Assembly (NCBI RefSeq): GCF_963974575.1
Contig: NZ_CAXBBQ010000004.1
Coordinates: forward strand, 1 to 64,000
From: Sphingosinicella sp963974575
GTDB taxonomy: Bacteria > Pseudomonadota > Alphaproteobacteria > Sphingomonadales > Sphingomonadaceae
DNA length: 64,000 bases
Direction: 5' to 3'
The position numbers and the translations under genes were made by a program. The notes below the pieces were generated by a model, which worked only from the letters and a program-made list of their open reading frames with translations, did no database searches and had not been told where the DNA came from. Below, piece after piece: positions 52,965-61,587 of this stretch. Every line of letters starts with the position of its first letter. The first letter of the stretch is position 1.

Positions 52965-53897
52965 ATGAACGCCTTGGCAATCGCCGTTCTGCTAGCCGCC
53001 GGAACCACCGAACCGGCATCGCCGCCGCCTGCGAGCGAAGCTGTCGATTTCGGCGCCGACAAATCCCTCCGCATGACCGTGCCGGTCAGCATCGGCGGGC
53101 AAGGGCCGTTCAATTTCGTCGTGGATACCGGCGCCGAACGCACCGTGCTTTCCGAGGAGCTTGCGAACACGCTCGGCCTCGGCCGCACGGGCAGCGCGGA
53201 GGTGCACAGCATCAGCGGCGCCCAGCGCTTCCAGACCGTGACGGTGCCGTCGCTCTCGGTCACGAGCACGCCCGTCCGCAACGTGCAGGCCCCGCTCCTC
53301 AAGCGCGGCAATCTCGGCGCGGAAGGCCTGCTCGGCATCGACAGCCTGCAATCCAAAGCGATCCTCATCGATTTCGCGCAGCAGAAGATCGTGGTGACAC
53401 CCGCCGCGGACACCCCCAAACTCAAGGCGGACGATGACGACACCATTGTCATCCGCGCGCGCAGCCGTCTCGGCCGCCTCATCCTCGCCGACGCAGCCAT
53501 CGGCCAGCGCAAGATCGCGGTGGTGATCGATACCGGCGCAGAGCACAGCGTCGGCAATCTCGCGATGCGCAAGGCGGCGGTGAAGCGCGGGAAGGCGATG
53601 CTCATGATACCGACGTCGCTTTTCGATGTCGCGGGCGGCACTGTTCCCGCCGAGATCGCTGTCGTGAACGACGTGCGCCTCGGCAGCGTGACGCTCACGG
53701 GTATGCCGATCGCCTTTGCCGACCTGCCGGTTTTCCGTCAGCTCGGGCTCGACAGACGCCCGGCGATGCTGCTCGGCATGAACACGCTGCGTGCCTTCGA
53801 TCAGGTGGCGGTGGACTTCGCGACAAGGAAAGTGCGCTTTGTCGTGCCCGGCGACAGCAGCCGCGAGGATGCCACACGGCTCGCCAGCGCCGAATAG
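52965..53897 (+). CDS. Retropepsin-like aspartic protease with two protease domains
   Basis: A 310-residue exported or membrane-anchored protein (hydrophobic MNALAIAVLLAAG at the start) with two retropepsin-like domains. The active-site motif DTG occurs twice: VVDTGAERT at 54-56 and VIDTGAEHS at 189-191, each followed by the hydrophobic-hydrophobic-Gly segment (LLGID and LLGMN). Two Asp-containing halves in one chain would form a pseudo-dimer like pepsin, rather than the homodimer of retroviral enzymes. It lies 43 bases after the helicase and 41 before PdeM, so it may be co-transcribed, but its likely periplasmic location does not suggest DNA repair. Confidence 0.85.
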   Translation: MNALAIAVLLAAGTTEPASPPPASEAVDFGADKSLRMTVPVSIGGQGPFNFVVDTGAERTVLSEELANTLGLGRTGSAEVHSISGAQRFQTVTVPSLSVTSTPVRNVQAPLLKRGNLGAEGLLGIDSLQSKAILIDFAQQKIVVTPAADTPKLKADDDDTIVIRARSRLGRLILADAAIGQRKIAVVIDTGAEHSVGNLAMRKAAVKRGKAMLMIPTSLFDVAGGTVPAEIAVVNDVRLGSVTLTGMPIAFADLPVFRQLGLDRRPAMLLGMNTLRAFDQVAVDFATRKVRFVVPGDSSREDATRLASAE

Positions 53898-53938
53898 CCC
53901 TCTTGATCACGCTCGCGCGTGCGGGCATAGCCGGAGCC

Positions 53939-54595
53939 ATGGTTCCCCTTTCGTTCGCAGGCCACGAGATGGTTCCGCTCGCTGCGGGCGCGCTCTGGTG
54001 GCCCGCGCGCCGCGGACTGCTCGTTGCGGACCTCCACTTCGAAAAGGCAAGCTGGTTCGCGCGCTTCGGCCAGATGCTGCCGCCCTACGACAGCCTGCAG
54101 ACGCTGTCCGACCTCGACGCGCTGATCACCGCAACCGGTGCCGCGACGCTCTGGTGCCTCGGCGACAGCTTCCACGACGCGGACGGCCCCGGCCGGCTCG
54201 GCAGCAAAGCGCGGGATCTTCTCTGCGCGCTCCAGGGCCGCGTCGACTGGGTGTGGATCACCGGCAACCACGATCTGAAGGCCGATGGCATCGGCGAGGT
54301 CCGTGCAGAGGTCGAGGTAGACGGCATCATGCTCCGTCACGAGGCGGAGCCCGGATCGGCGCTCCCCGAGATCAGCGGGCATTTCCACCCCAAAATCCGT
54401 GTGCACGGCCGCGGCCGCATGGTCAGCCGCCGCTGCTTCGTGATGTCACAGCGCAAGCTGATCCTGCCCGCATTCGGCGCACTCACCGGCGGGCTCGCCG
54501 CCGATCACCCCGCAATCCTAAGCGCCGCCGGGGGCCCTGCAACGGCGCTGGTGCCCACGAAGGACCGGCTACTTCGCTTCCCCCTCGCCGCCTGA
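53939..54595 (+). CDS. pdeM: Ligase-associated DNA damage response endonuclease PdeM
   Basis: A 218-residue calcineurin-like phosphoesterase. All the metal motifs are present: LVADLHFEKA, GDSFHD, ITGNHD and ISGHFHPK. PdeM proteins are encoded with the Lhr-like helicase and a ligase and are thought to cut or process DNA during damage repair. The start at 53939 matches the usual MxPLxFAGH family beginning; a TTG at 53903 would add twelve residues. It is convergent with the AlkA-like gene 12 bases away. Confidence 0.93.
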   Translation: MVPLSFAGHEMVPLAAGALWWPARRGLLVADLHFEKASWFARFGQMLPPYDSLQTLSDLDALITATGAATLWCLGDSFHDADGPGRLGSKARDLLCALQGRVDWVWITGNHDLKADGIGEVRAEVEVDGIMLRHEAEPGSALPEISGHFHPKIRVHGRGRMVSRRCFVMSQRKLILPAFGALTGGLAADHPAILSAAGGPATALVPTKDRLLRFPLAA

Positions 54596-54607
54596 CGCAC
54601 GGTCCCT

Positions 54608-55225
54608 TCAGAGCACCTCGGTCTTGTAGTGGTGCCACATGAACACTGCCGCCGCGCCGCGATGCGGGCGCCACACCTCGGCGATCTCGCGCGTCACGCG
54701 CTCGCTCGGGCGTTCGGCAAGCCCCTTGATGCGGCCCACCTCGATCTGCACGGCGAGGTCTCCGGCCGGCCAGATGTCGGGGCGCCCTTCGGCAAACAGC
54801 AGGTAGATTTCCGCCGACCAGCGCCCGATGCCTTTCACCGCGCTCAGCAGCGCCACAGCCTCCTCGTCGTCGGCAGGCAGGTTCGCGAAATCGATCTCAC
54901 CCGAAGCCGAAAGCCCCGCAAGGCTTTGCGCGTAGCCGATTTTCTGCCGCGACAGCCCCGCCCCTCGCAGCTCTTCAGCAGAACGGGCAAGCAGCGCGCG
55001 CGGGTCGGCGATCTCCCCGATCGCAGCCGCCAGCTTGTTCCAGATGCTGTTCGCCGCGCCCACACTCACCTGCTGGCCCACGATGGTCCTCAGCAGCGTT
55101 TCATAGCCCTTTGCGCGGATGCGCGGCTCCGGATAGCCCGCCCGACCGAGCGCCGCCGCGACATGTTCGTCACGCGCCGCAATAGCATCGATGCCTTCCC
55201 GCAAGGCTTCCGCACTCAGACCCAT
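54608..55225 (-). CDS. DNA-3-methyladenine glycosylase II family protein (HhH-GPD)
   Basis: A 205-residue base-excision glycosylase of the AlkA type, which removes alkylated purines from DNA. The helix-hairpin-helix is visible (LLSAVKGIGRWSAEIYLL) and is followed by WPAGDLAVQ, containing the catalytic Asp. The N-terminal AlkA domain is missing, as in short bacterial members. Start at the ATG at 55225 gives the normal length. Its neighbours are PdeM and a ferredoxin; the helicase/PdeM proximity suggests a repair cluster, although it is on the other strand. Confidence 0.92.
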   Translation of the reverse strand: MGLSAEALREGIDAIAARDEHVAAALGRAGYPEPRIRAKGYETLLRTIVGQQVSVGAANSIWNKLAAAIGEIADPRALLARSAEELRGAGLSRQKIGYAQSLAGLSASGEIDFANLPADDEEAVALLSAVKGIGRWSAEIYLLFAEGRPDIWPAGDLAVQIEVGRIKGLAERPSERVTREIAEVWRPHRGAAAVFMWHHYKTEVL

Positions 55226-55307
55226 CCGCCGCTCATGCCTTTTGACAACGCCAGTCTTGCCGCTATTAGGCTCCCCGAATCCAAAGGTCGAGGGAACGGG
55301 GAACGAG

Positions 55308-55625
55308 ATGCCGAAACTGATTGTCGTGTCGCGCGACGGCGCCGAAAAGACGGTGGAAGCCGAAAACGGCCTGTCCGTGATGGAAGCCATTCGCGACAAC
55401 GGCTTCGATGAGCTTCTGGCGCTTTGCGGCGGATGCTGCTCGTGCGCGACCTGCCACGTGTTCGTGGATGAGGCGTGGACCGGCACTGTGGGCGGTCCCG
55501 GCGAGGACGAGAACGACCTCCTCGATTCGTCCGATCACAAGCAGGTGAACTCGCGTCTTTCCTGCCAGATCGAAATGAGCGACGCACTCGACGGCCTCAA
55601 GGTCATCATCGCACCGGAAGACTGA
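55308..55625 (+). CDS. 2Fe-2S ferredoxin
   Basis: A 105-residue plant/adrenodoxin-type ferredoxin. The four cluster ligands are Cys 40, 46, 49 (C-x5-C-x2-C in CGGCCSCATCH) and Cys 86 in LSCQIEM. It carries electrons for a monooxygenase or in Fe-S assembly; the acidic surface segment EDENDLLD is typical of this type. Start at the ATG at 55308 behind GGGAACG restores the conserved MPKLIVV. Fifty-eight bases separate it from the sensor kinase gene, with no obvious promoter, so co-transcription is possible. Confidence 0.95.
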   Translation: MPKLIVVSRDGAEKTVEAENGLSVMEAIRDNGFDELLALCGGCCSCATCHVFVDEAWTGTVGGPGEDENDLLDSSDHKQVNSRLSCQIEMSDALDGLKVIIAPED

Positions 55626-55683
55626 GTTTGCGCGGCGAGTTCCACGCTCGCATTTTGCACACGTTTGTTGCAGTGTCCGCGTA

Positions 55684-56778
55684 ATGAAACTCGTTCCCAA
55701 ACAGGGCTTTTTCGCCGACAAGAATCACGCCTTCTGGATGCTCCAGATCGGTGGTTGGTCTGCCTATCTGGTGCTTCGCGCGCTCGGCGGTCTCGCGAAC
55801 TCGATGGGTATCGCCTACATCCTGCCCACGCTGATCGCGACGGCGACGGGATTTTCCATCACGCTGCTCATGTCTGCCGCTTACCGGCGGATTATCCGGA
55901 TGCGCGCGGTTTTCGTGTGGAGCCTCACACTCACGCTCGTCGCGCTTGCGGCTGGCGTTTTTTCGGTAATCGAGGTGTGGGCGCACGCGCGCTTCTACAA
56001 CTCGACGTTCGAACCCCAGGGCATCCAGTTCTTCGGCGCGATCCTGCTCGACCTCTCCGTGCTCGCAGCGTGGACGGGGCTTTATTACGGCATCAACTAC
56101 TACCTGTTGCTCGATGAACAGTCGGAGCGCGTTCTCATCCTGTCGGGCCAGGCGAGCGCCGCGCAGCTTGCGATGCTGCGCTACCAGCTCAATCCGCACT
56201 TCCTGTTCAACACGCTGAACAGCATTTCGACGCTGGTGCTGCTGAAGGAGACAGAGCGCGCCAACACGATGCTCTCCCGCCTGTCTTCGTTCCTGCGCTA
56301 CAGCCTCGTCAGCGACCCGACCGAGACCGTGAGTCTCGCGCAGGAGATCGAGGCGCTGAAGCTGTATTTCGAGATCGAAAGGATGCGCTTCGAGGATCGG
56401 CTGCGCACGCGCTTCGATATCGAAGAGGCCGCGCTTCAGGGCCGTCTGCCCTCGCTCCTCCTCCAGCCGCTCGTCGAAAATGCCATCAAATACGCGGTCA
56501 CGCCGCAGGAAGAGGGCGCGGAAATCGTCGTTGCGGCGCACGTCTCCGGAGACCGCTTGCTGATTTCAATCAGCGATGACGGCCCGGGACTCACCGCAGA
56601 AAGATCGGCACTCGTCCCATCTGCCGGGGTCGGATTGAACAATATTCGCGATAGACTGTTTCAGACCTATGGCGACGACCAGCGGTTCGAGATGATATCA
56701 AACGTGCCGCAGGGGGTCGTCGCCAACATTGAAATCCCGTTCGAGTCGGCCAATGTTCGGCTCAAGGAGAACGCTTAA
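55684..56778 (+). CDS. LytS/AlgZ-type sensor histidine kinase
   Basis: A 364-residue membrane kinase of the His_kinase (LytS) family. The N-terminal 140 residues hold about four hydrophobic helices, with no large periplasmic domain. The kinase core has the phospho-His in QLNPHFLFNTLNS (His 172) and a GHKL ATPase domain with DDGPGL and GVGLNNIRDRL. Its stop codon shares one base with the start of the LytTR regulator gene, so the two are a coupled two-component pair. The stimulus is unknown; such pairs often sense cell-wall or membrane state. Confidence 0.93.
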   Translation: MKLVPKQGFFADKNHAFWMLQIGGWSAYLVLRALGGLANSMGIAYILPTLIATATGFSITLLMSAAYRRIIRMRAVFVWSLTLTLVALAAGVFSVIEVWAHARFYNSTFEPQGIQFFGAILLDLSVLAAWTGLYYGINYYLLLDEQSERVLILSGQASAAQLAMLRYQLNPHFLFNTLNSISTLVLLKETERANTMLSRLSSFLRYSLVSDPTETVSLAQEIEALKLYFEIERMRFEDRLRTRFDIEEAALQGRLPSLLLQPLVENAIKYAVTPQEEGAEIVVAAHVSGDRLLISISDDGPGLTAERSALVPSAGVGLNNIRDRLFQTYGDDQRFEMISNVPQGVVANIEIPFESANVRLKENA

Positions 56779-57575
56779 TGACGATCCGGACCATATTGGT
56801 CGATGATGAGCCTTTGGCCATCAAGGGTCTTGAGATGCGGCTGGAAGCCTTCGATGACATCGAGATCATCGAACGCTGCGCCAATGGGCGCGAAGCCATA
56901 CGCGCGATCAAGACGCACAAGCCCGATGTCGTGTTTCTCGACATCCAGATGCCGGGATTCGACGGATTTTCCGTCGTGAATGGGCTTGCCGACATCGAAC
57001 CGCCGCTGGTGGTGTTCGTAACCGCCTACAACGAGTTTGCGCTCAAGGCCTTCGATGCCCACGCGGTCGATTATCTGATGAAGCCGGTGGACGAGGCCCG
57101 CCTTGCGGCGACGATGGAACGCGTGCGTCAGCGACTGGCCGAAAAGAACGCCGGTGCCGAAAAGGACCGGCTGCGGGAGCTTCTGGAGGAAGTCGCACCG
57201 AACGCCGCCGCTGACATCAAGTCAGCCCCCGAAGCTCATGCTGCGTCGCGCTTCGAGCGCATGATCAACATCAAGGATCGCGGCCAGATCTTCCGCGTCG
57301 ATGTGGAAAGCATCGAACGGATCGATGCGGCAGGCGACTACATGTGCATTTACACGGGCGACAATACGCTGATCCTGCGCGAAACGATGAAAGACCTTGA
57401 AAAGCGGCTCGACCCCCGCATCTTCAAGCGCGTTCATCGCTCCACGATCGTCAATCTCGATCAGGTCAAGCAGGTGAAGCCGCACACCAACGGCGAATGT
57501 TTCCTGAAGCTCGGCTCGGGCGCCGAGGTGAAGGTCAGCCGCAGCTACCGGGATGTGGTGGCGCGGTTTCTGTGA
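56778..57575 (+). CDS. LytTR-type response regulator
   Basis: A 265-residue regulator with a receiver domain (phosphate-accepting Asp 55 in VVFLDIQMPG, acidic pair DD at 9-10, Lys 102 in LMKPVDE) and a C-terminal LytTR DNA-binding domain (about 165-265, ending KLGSGAEVKVSRSYRD). LytTR regulators control autolysins, exopolysaccharide and alginate in various species. Coupled to the upstream kinase by a 1-base overlap. The 3' end is followed by a hairpin repeat at 57589. No target site is evident here. Confidence 0.94.
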   Translation: MTIRTILVDDEPLAIKGLEMRLEAFDDIEIIERCANGREAIRAIKTHKPDVVFLDIQMPGFDGFSVVNGLADIEPPLVVFVTAYNEFALKAFDAHAVDYLMKPVDEARLAATMERVRQRLAEKNAGAEKDRLRELLEEVAPNAAADIKSAPEAHAASRFERMINIKDRGQIFRVDVESIERIDAAGDYMCIYTGDNTLILRETMKDLEKRLDPRIFKRVHRSTIVNLDQVKQVKPHTNGECFLKLGSGAEVKVSRSYRDVVARFL

Positions 57576-57588
57576 AGGACGACGGCTC

Positions 57589-57612
57589 GGGATGACGGAG
57601 GTCCGTCATCCC
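57589..57612. repeat. Inverted repeat GGGATGACGGA/TCCGTCATCCC after the response regulator gene
   Basis: An 11-bp perfect inverted repeat with only GG between the arms. Sequences like this (TCCGTCATCCCGG) occur in many copies in sphingomonad genomes, so it may be a REP-like element; it may also act as a terminator. No other copy was seen in this window. Confidence 0.55.
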
Positions 57613-57740
57613 GGCCCTTCCCAAATAGGGTTTCGCGTGAAAGTCTCTCCGCGAACCGCGAACCATGTTCGCCTCGCTGAGACTGCCCATGCGAGAACTG
57701 AGAGCGACCCCGAAGCAAACGACCGTTCACGCCGATGATC

Positions 57741-57768
57741 GCACATGCGCACGGCCGCGCGCATGTGC
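57741..57768. repeat. Inverted repeat GCACATGCGC-N8-GCGCATGTGC
   Basis: A perfect 10-bp inverted repeat with an 8-base loop in the 317-base gap between the response regulator and ubiG. GATCGC just outside the left arm finds a matching GCGATC about 10 bases beyond the right arm, so a larger cruciform is possible. Function unknown; it could end ubiG transcription. The rest of 57613-57892 shows no gene. Confidence 0.5.
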
Positions 57769-57892
57769 GCCCGCGTACGCGATCGCACGCGAGCATGTCT
57801 CAACTTCATCAACTTCGGCTGGAATCCGGGCGCGGAACGGCCGGGAATCCGTGCGTTACCGCACACATATCCCTATTCGGCAAGACCGCCGG

Positions 57893-58624
57893 TCAGGCGT
57901 GGACCGCCGCGCCGATGTAATTGATGCGGCGGTCGTCCGACAGTTCGAACCCGCGCGAGAGGCTGAAACCGATCCCGCGCGTTTCCGTAACCTTGAGTTC
58001 TGCGGTTTTCAGCGCGGCGGTCAGTTCTTCAGGCGTCAGGAACTTGTTCCAGTCGTGCGTGCCGCGCGGAATGAAGCGCAGCACCCATTCGGCACCCACG
58101 ATCAGCGTGCCGTAGGACAGTGTCGTGCGGTTCGGCGTCGAGAACACCAGGAGTCCGCCGGGTTTCAGAAGACGCGCAATACCGGCAAGGAAAACCGGAA
58201 CATCCGCGACGTGCTCGACCACCTCCATGCAGGTGATGAGATCGAAGCGCCTACCCTCCTCCACCAGAGCCTCCACGGAGGACTGGCGATAGTCGATTTC
58301 AAGGCCGCCATCGGCGGCGTGCGCCTTCGCCACCGCGATGGCTTCGGCTGCAGCGTCAATCGCCGTCACCCGGCCGCCGAGCCGGGCGAGCGGTTCGGCC
58401 AGGATGCCGCCGCCGCAACCGATATCCAGCACATCCAGCCCCGCAAGCCACGCCCGGTCCCGCGAATCGCGCCCGAAGTGCGCCAGCGCCTGTTCGCGGA
58501 TGAACGCGAGGCGCGCCGGGTTCACCTTGTGCAGCGGCCCCGACGAGCCCTCCGCATCCCACCATTCATGGGCGATGCTGTCGAAAAGCCGGGCCTGCGC
58601 GGGGTCGATCGTGGTCGTGGTCAT
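57893..58624 (-). CDS. ubiG: Bifunctional 2-polyprenyl-6-hydroxyphenol methylase / 3-demethylubiquinol 3-O-methyltransferase UbiG
   Basis: UbiG carries out both O-methylations of ubiquinone synthesis, using S-adenosylmethionine. The 243-residue protein has the class I motif VLDIGCGGG at 65-73, the UbiG-specific EHVADVP and the VFSTPNRT segment, plus the NPARLAFI N-terminal helix. It is a cytoplasmic, membrane-associated enzyme. In some alphaproteobacteria it lies beside aspartokinase; here it is 13 kb away. Its ATG is 42 bases from the end of the next gene upstream. Confidence 0.96.
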   Translation of the reverse strand: MTTTTIDPAQARLFDSIAHEWWDAEGSSGPLHKVNPARLAFIREQALAHFGRDSRDRAWLAGLDVLDIGCGGGILAEPLARLGGRVTAIDAAAEAIAVAKAHAADGGLEIDYRQSSVEALVEEGRRFDLITCMEVVEHVADVPVFLAGIARLLKPGGLLVFSTPNRTTLSYGTLIVGAEWVLRFIPRGTHDWNKFLTPEELTAALKTAELKVTETRGIGFSLSRGFELSDDRRINYIGAAVHA

Positions 58625-58666
58625 GAAACCACTTTCGCGCGCCGACGCCCGCGCCGCAAGGCGAGA

Positions 58667-60307
58667 CTAGCTGCAGCTGTGCCGCAGCACGGCGCCCGCA
58701 CGCGTATCTTCGAGCTTACCCTTGTCGAGCGCGACACGGCCATTGACGATAACGGTGTCGATGCCCTTGGGATAATCGACCGGATTGGTCCAGCTCGCCA
58801 CGTCGTCGAGCGTCTCGTAGTCGAACACGACGACGTCCGCGCGCATCCCCTGCCGCACAAGCCCGCGATCGCTGAGGCCCATGCGCTGCGCCGGCCAGCC
58901 GGTCATCTTGCGGACTGCATCCTCCAGCGTCAGCACCTGACGGCGCTTCACATATTCGGCGATCACGCGCGGGAACGTGCCGTAGGAGCGCGGATGCGGC
59001 AGGCCGAGATCGTCGATCTCGCCGGGCTTCAGCGCCGCGCCCGCATCGCTGCCGATGCTCGTCCAAGGCTGGCGCAGCGCCATCTCGATGTCTTTCTCAT
59101 CGATCATGAAATACAGCGCCATCGAACGCTTGGGATAGGCGTTCAGCACGATGTCCCACGCAGCGTCGGCGGGGTCGATGCCAAGTGCCTTACCGATTTC
59201 GACGAAATTCTTGCCGTGAAACTGCGCGTACTTGTCGCTGTGCGAATTGGCGAGCACGACGCGCTCCCAGCCGCCCGAGGCTTCGACGAGGTTCGACCAC
59301 CCCTCCATCGAGCCCGCCGCGAGCTGCTCTTTCAGTTTCTTGCGGATTTCCGGGTCTTTCAGGCGTTCGAGGCCCTTTTCCTCGCCGTCCGCCCACACCC
59401 AGTTCGGCACGGTGATCTCGACCCCGGTGCCGCCCGCCGGATAGGGATACATGTCCGCCGCCACGTCAACGCCGCGCTTGCGCGCGGCCTCGATGGTCGC
59501 GACCGCCTTCGCCATGCCCGTGCCCCAGGCCGGCGCGAAGGCGTTCTTCAGGTGGTAGATTTCCACCTTCACGCCGCCCTTTTCGCCGATTTCGATAGCT
59601 TCCTCGATAGCAGGCACCAGTTTCGCGCTCTCGTCGCGCATGTGCGTCGCATAGAAACCGTTGCACTGGCCCGCCACCTTGGCGAGTTCGATGAGGTCGG
59701 CGGTCGTCTGGAAGCTGCTCGGCGGATAGATGAGCGCGCTCGTTACGCCGAACACGCCCGCCTTCATCGCGGCGGCCACCTCCGCCTTCATCGCCTCCAT
59801 CTGCGCCTTCGTGGGCGCACCGGCGACATCACCCATCACCTTAACGCGCGCCTGGGAGGTCGCGTAGTAGCTGCCGAAGTTGACCCCGATGCCCTGTGTT
59901 TCCAATTTTGAAAAATAGGCCGAAATCTCGGCAGCGTCGACCGGCGTGCCGCCCTCGCCGGAAAGCACGGTGGTAACGCCTTGCCGCAGCTTATTCTCCG
60001 CCGCGCCGTTGACCGGCAGCACCCGGCCCGACTGGTCCATCATGTCGATGAAGCCGGGCGAAACATAGCGCCCCCGGGCATCGATCTCGCGCTTGCCCTT
60101 GGCCTTGATCGCCCCGACCGCCGCGATGCGCCCGTCCTTTATGCCGACATCGGCATTCACCCAGGGATTGCCCGCACCGTCGAGCACCCGACCGCCGCGG
60201 ATCACGATATCGTAGTCTGCCGCAGGCTGTGCGCCCGCCGCACCCGACGACAGCAACGCCGCTCCCGCAAGTAAAGCGGCACACTTTCCGAATGAGGTGA
60301 AGCTCAT
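58667..60307 (-). CDS. Secreted D-aminoacylase-family amidohydrolase lacking the HxH motif
   Basis: A 546-residue exported protein (signal peptide to about residue 26, SGAAGAQ) of the D-aminoacylase group. Two later metal-site segments are kept, THMRDES and IYHLKNA, and the C-terminal GMRADVVVFDYET is typical. The first metal motif GFIDxHxH reads GFIDMMDQSG (85-94), so both His are missing. A related subgroup with GFIDM(L/M)GQ exists, so this is likely a natural variant with a single-metal or altered site rather than a broken gene. Lies 28 bases after the DUF1611 paralogue, the same pairing as at 8.2-10.7 kb but in reverse order. Confidence 0.85.
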   Translation of the reverse strand: MSFTSFGKCAALLAGAALLSSGAAGAQPAADYDIVIRGGRVLDGAGNPWVNADVGIKDGRIAAVGAIKAKGKREIDARGRYVSPGFIDMMDQSGRVLPVNGAAENKLRQGVTTVLSGEGGTPVDAAEISAYFSKLETQGIGVNFGSYYATSQARVKVMGDVAGAPTKAQMEAMKAEVAAAMKAGVFGVTSALIYPPSSFQTTADLIELAKVAGQCNGFYATHMRDESAKLVPAIEEAIEIGEKGGVKVEIYHLKNAFAPAWGTGMAKAVATIEAARKRGVDVAADMYPYPAGGTGVEITVPNWVWADGEEKGLERLKDPEIRKKLKEQLAAGSMEGWSNLVEASGGWERVVLANSHSDKYAQFHGKNFVEIGKALGIDPADAAWDIVLNAYPKRSMALYFMIDEKDIEMALRQPWTSIGSDAGAALKPGEIDDLGLPHPRSYGTFPRVIAEYVKRRQVLTLEDAVRKMTGWPAQRMGLSDRGLVRQGMRADVVVFDYETLDDVASWTNPVDYPKGIDTVIVNGRVALDKGKLEDTRAGAVLRHSCS

Positions 60308-60335
60308 CTTTTATCCTCCCTTGTTACTCAGGCGC

Positions 60336-61376
60336 TTATTTCAGGCAGCTGTCGACGAGCGCTTCGAACGCGCGTCCCCGGCGGATGGGGTCCGCGACGG
60401 GAAGGCCGAGGCGCTTGCTCTCGGCTTCCATGAGCGCCTCGGCTTCGGCTGCGTCCATGCCGCTGGTGTTGAAGGCGATACCACCGCAGCGGATCGCCGG
60501 GTTGGTGCGGCCGCCCATGCGGAGGTTAAGCTCGATCGTCTCCTCGATCGACGGCACCCGATAGTCCGGGAGGCCCAGCATCATCTCACGCCCAGGCTGG
60601 TGGCACACGACGATCACATCGGGCTGGCTACCATGCAGAAGCCCCAGAGACACCGCGGCATAGGCGGGATGGAACAGCGAACCCTGTCCCTCGATCACGT
60701 CCCAATGGTCTGCCGCCGCGTCCGGGCTCAGCACCTCGGCCGCGCCCGCTTCGAAGTCCGAAACCACCGCGTCCATCGGAATACCGCCGCCCGCGATCAT
60801 GATGCCGGTCTGGCCCGTGGCGCGAAAGTCCACATCTACGCCGCGCTCAGCAAACGCCGCCGCAAGCGCCAGCGCCGTGTATTTCTTCCCCAGTGCGCAG
60901 TCGGTTCCCACAGCAAGCAGCCGCTTCCCCGTCCGTTTGCGGCCCGATCCCACCGGCAAACCTGCAGGCGGCACACGCACATCAATGAGGCGCCGACCAA
61001 GGCGTTTCGCCGCAGCACCCAGCTCCGGAACATCGGCAAGGCGAATGTGCATACCGCTGATGATATCGAGGCCCGCTTCAAGCGCCTGAATCAGCGGTGC
61101 GACCCAGCTACGATCGATAATGCCGCCGCGATTTGCAACACCGATGAGAATCGCACGCGCGCCTGCTGCATACGCCTCCGCTGGGGTCATGGTGGGCAAG
61201 CCGGTCGTAACCGTCGCCCCAACACTGAACTCACCGACACACTTGTCAGCCGCCCAATCCCGGACGCCAAAGGCCGTCTTCGCAAAGCCGGGCTCAACCG
61301 TATCGCCCAAAAACAAAAGATACGGATATGGCAACTGTGCTGCCGTATCCGAAGAGAGGCTGGTAATCGCGTTCAT
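60336..61376 (-). CDS. DUF1611 (DgcN-like) P-loop protein, second copy
   Basis: A 346-residue paralogue of the protein at 9702-10709. Shared landmarks are LLFLGD near the start, the P-loop-like GTDCALGKKYTAL, RATGQTGIMIAG and EGQGSLFHPAYAAVSLG. Like its relative it probably acts on amino acids in the cytoplasm; DgcN, a D-glutamate N-acetyltransferase, is the best-known member. The start is the ATG at 61376; a GTG four codons upstream is possible. It leads the D-aminoacylase gene and diverges from the TonB receptor at 61878. Confidence 0.85.
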   Translation of the reverse strand: MNAITSLSSDTAAQLPYPYLLFLGDTVEPGFAKTAFGVRDWAADKCVGEFSVGATVTTGLPTMTPAEAYAAGARAILIGVANRGGIIDRSWVAPLIQALEAGLDIISGMHIRLADVPELGAAAKRLGRRLIDVRVPPAGLPVGSGRKRTGKRLLAVGTDCALGKKYTALALAAAFAERGVDVDFRATGQTGIMIAGGGIPMDAVVSDFEAGAAEVLSPDAAADHWDVIEGQGSLFHPAYAAVSLGLLHGSQPDVIVVCHQPGREMMLGLPDYRVPSIEETIELNLRMGGRTNPAIRCGGIAFNTSGMDAAEAEALMEAESKRLGLPVADPIRRGRAFEALVDSCLK

Positions 61377-61566
61377 GAATGGCTCCACCGTGTACTCGGA
61401 ACGGCAAGGACTGCGGGAATGGGTTCGGCGAAGCGGTCTGGCGCCATGCAGTGCTTGTAAACCTTCATCGCCCCCTCCTTGTCTTCCCGCACGGGTTGTC
61501 AGGCATGACTCCTCCGACCCGTCAGTCAGAAAAGCGAGTCTCCTGTTAAGGACAAAATGATCCTAA

Positions 61567-61587
61567 TCAGAAATTTGTCAATTGACA
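61567..61587. promoter_or_regulatory. Candidate operator-like element in the DUF1611/TonB intergenic region
   Basis: TCAGAAA at 61567-61573 repeats the core of the two sites at 8108 and 10784. TGTCA-AT-TGACA (61576-61587) is a perfect 12-bp palindrome just behind it. Spacing from TCA to the last TGACA is one base longer than in the other two sites. It may be a weaker target of the same regulator. The rest of the 501-base gap (61377-61877) is A+T richer, has no gene, and ends in a good ribosome site (AAGGAAGGGGG). Confidence 0.35.
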
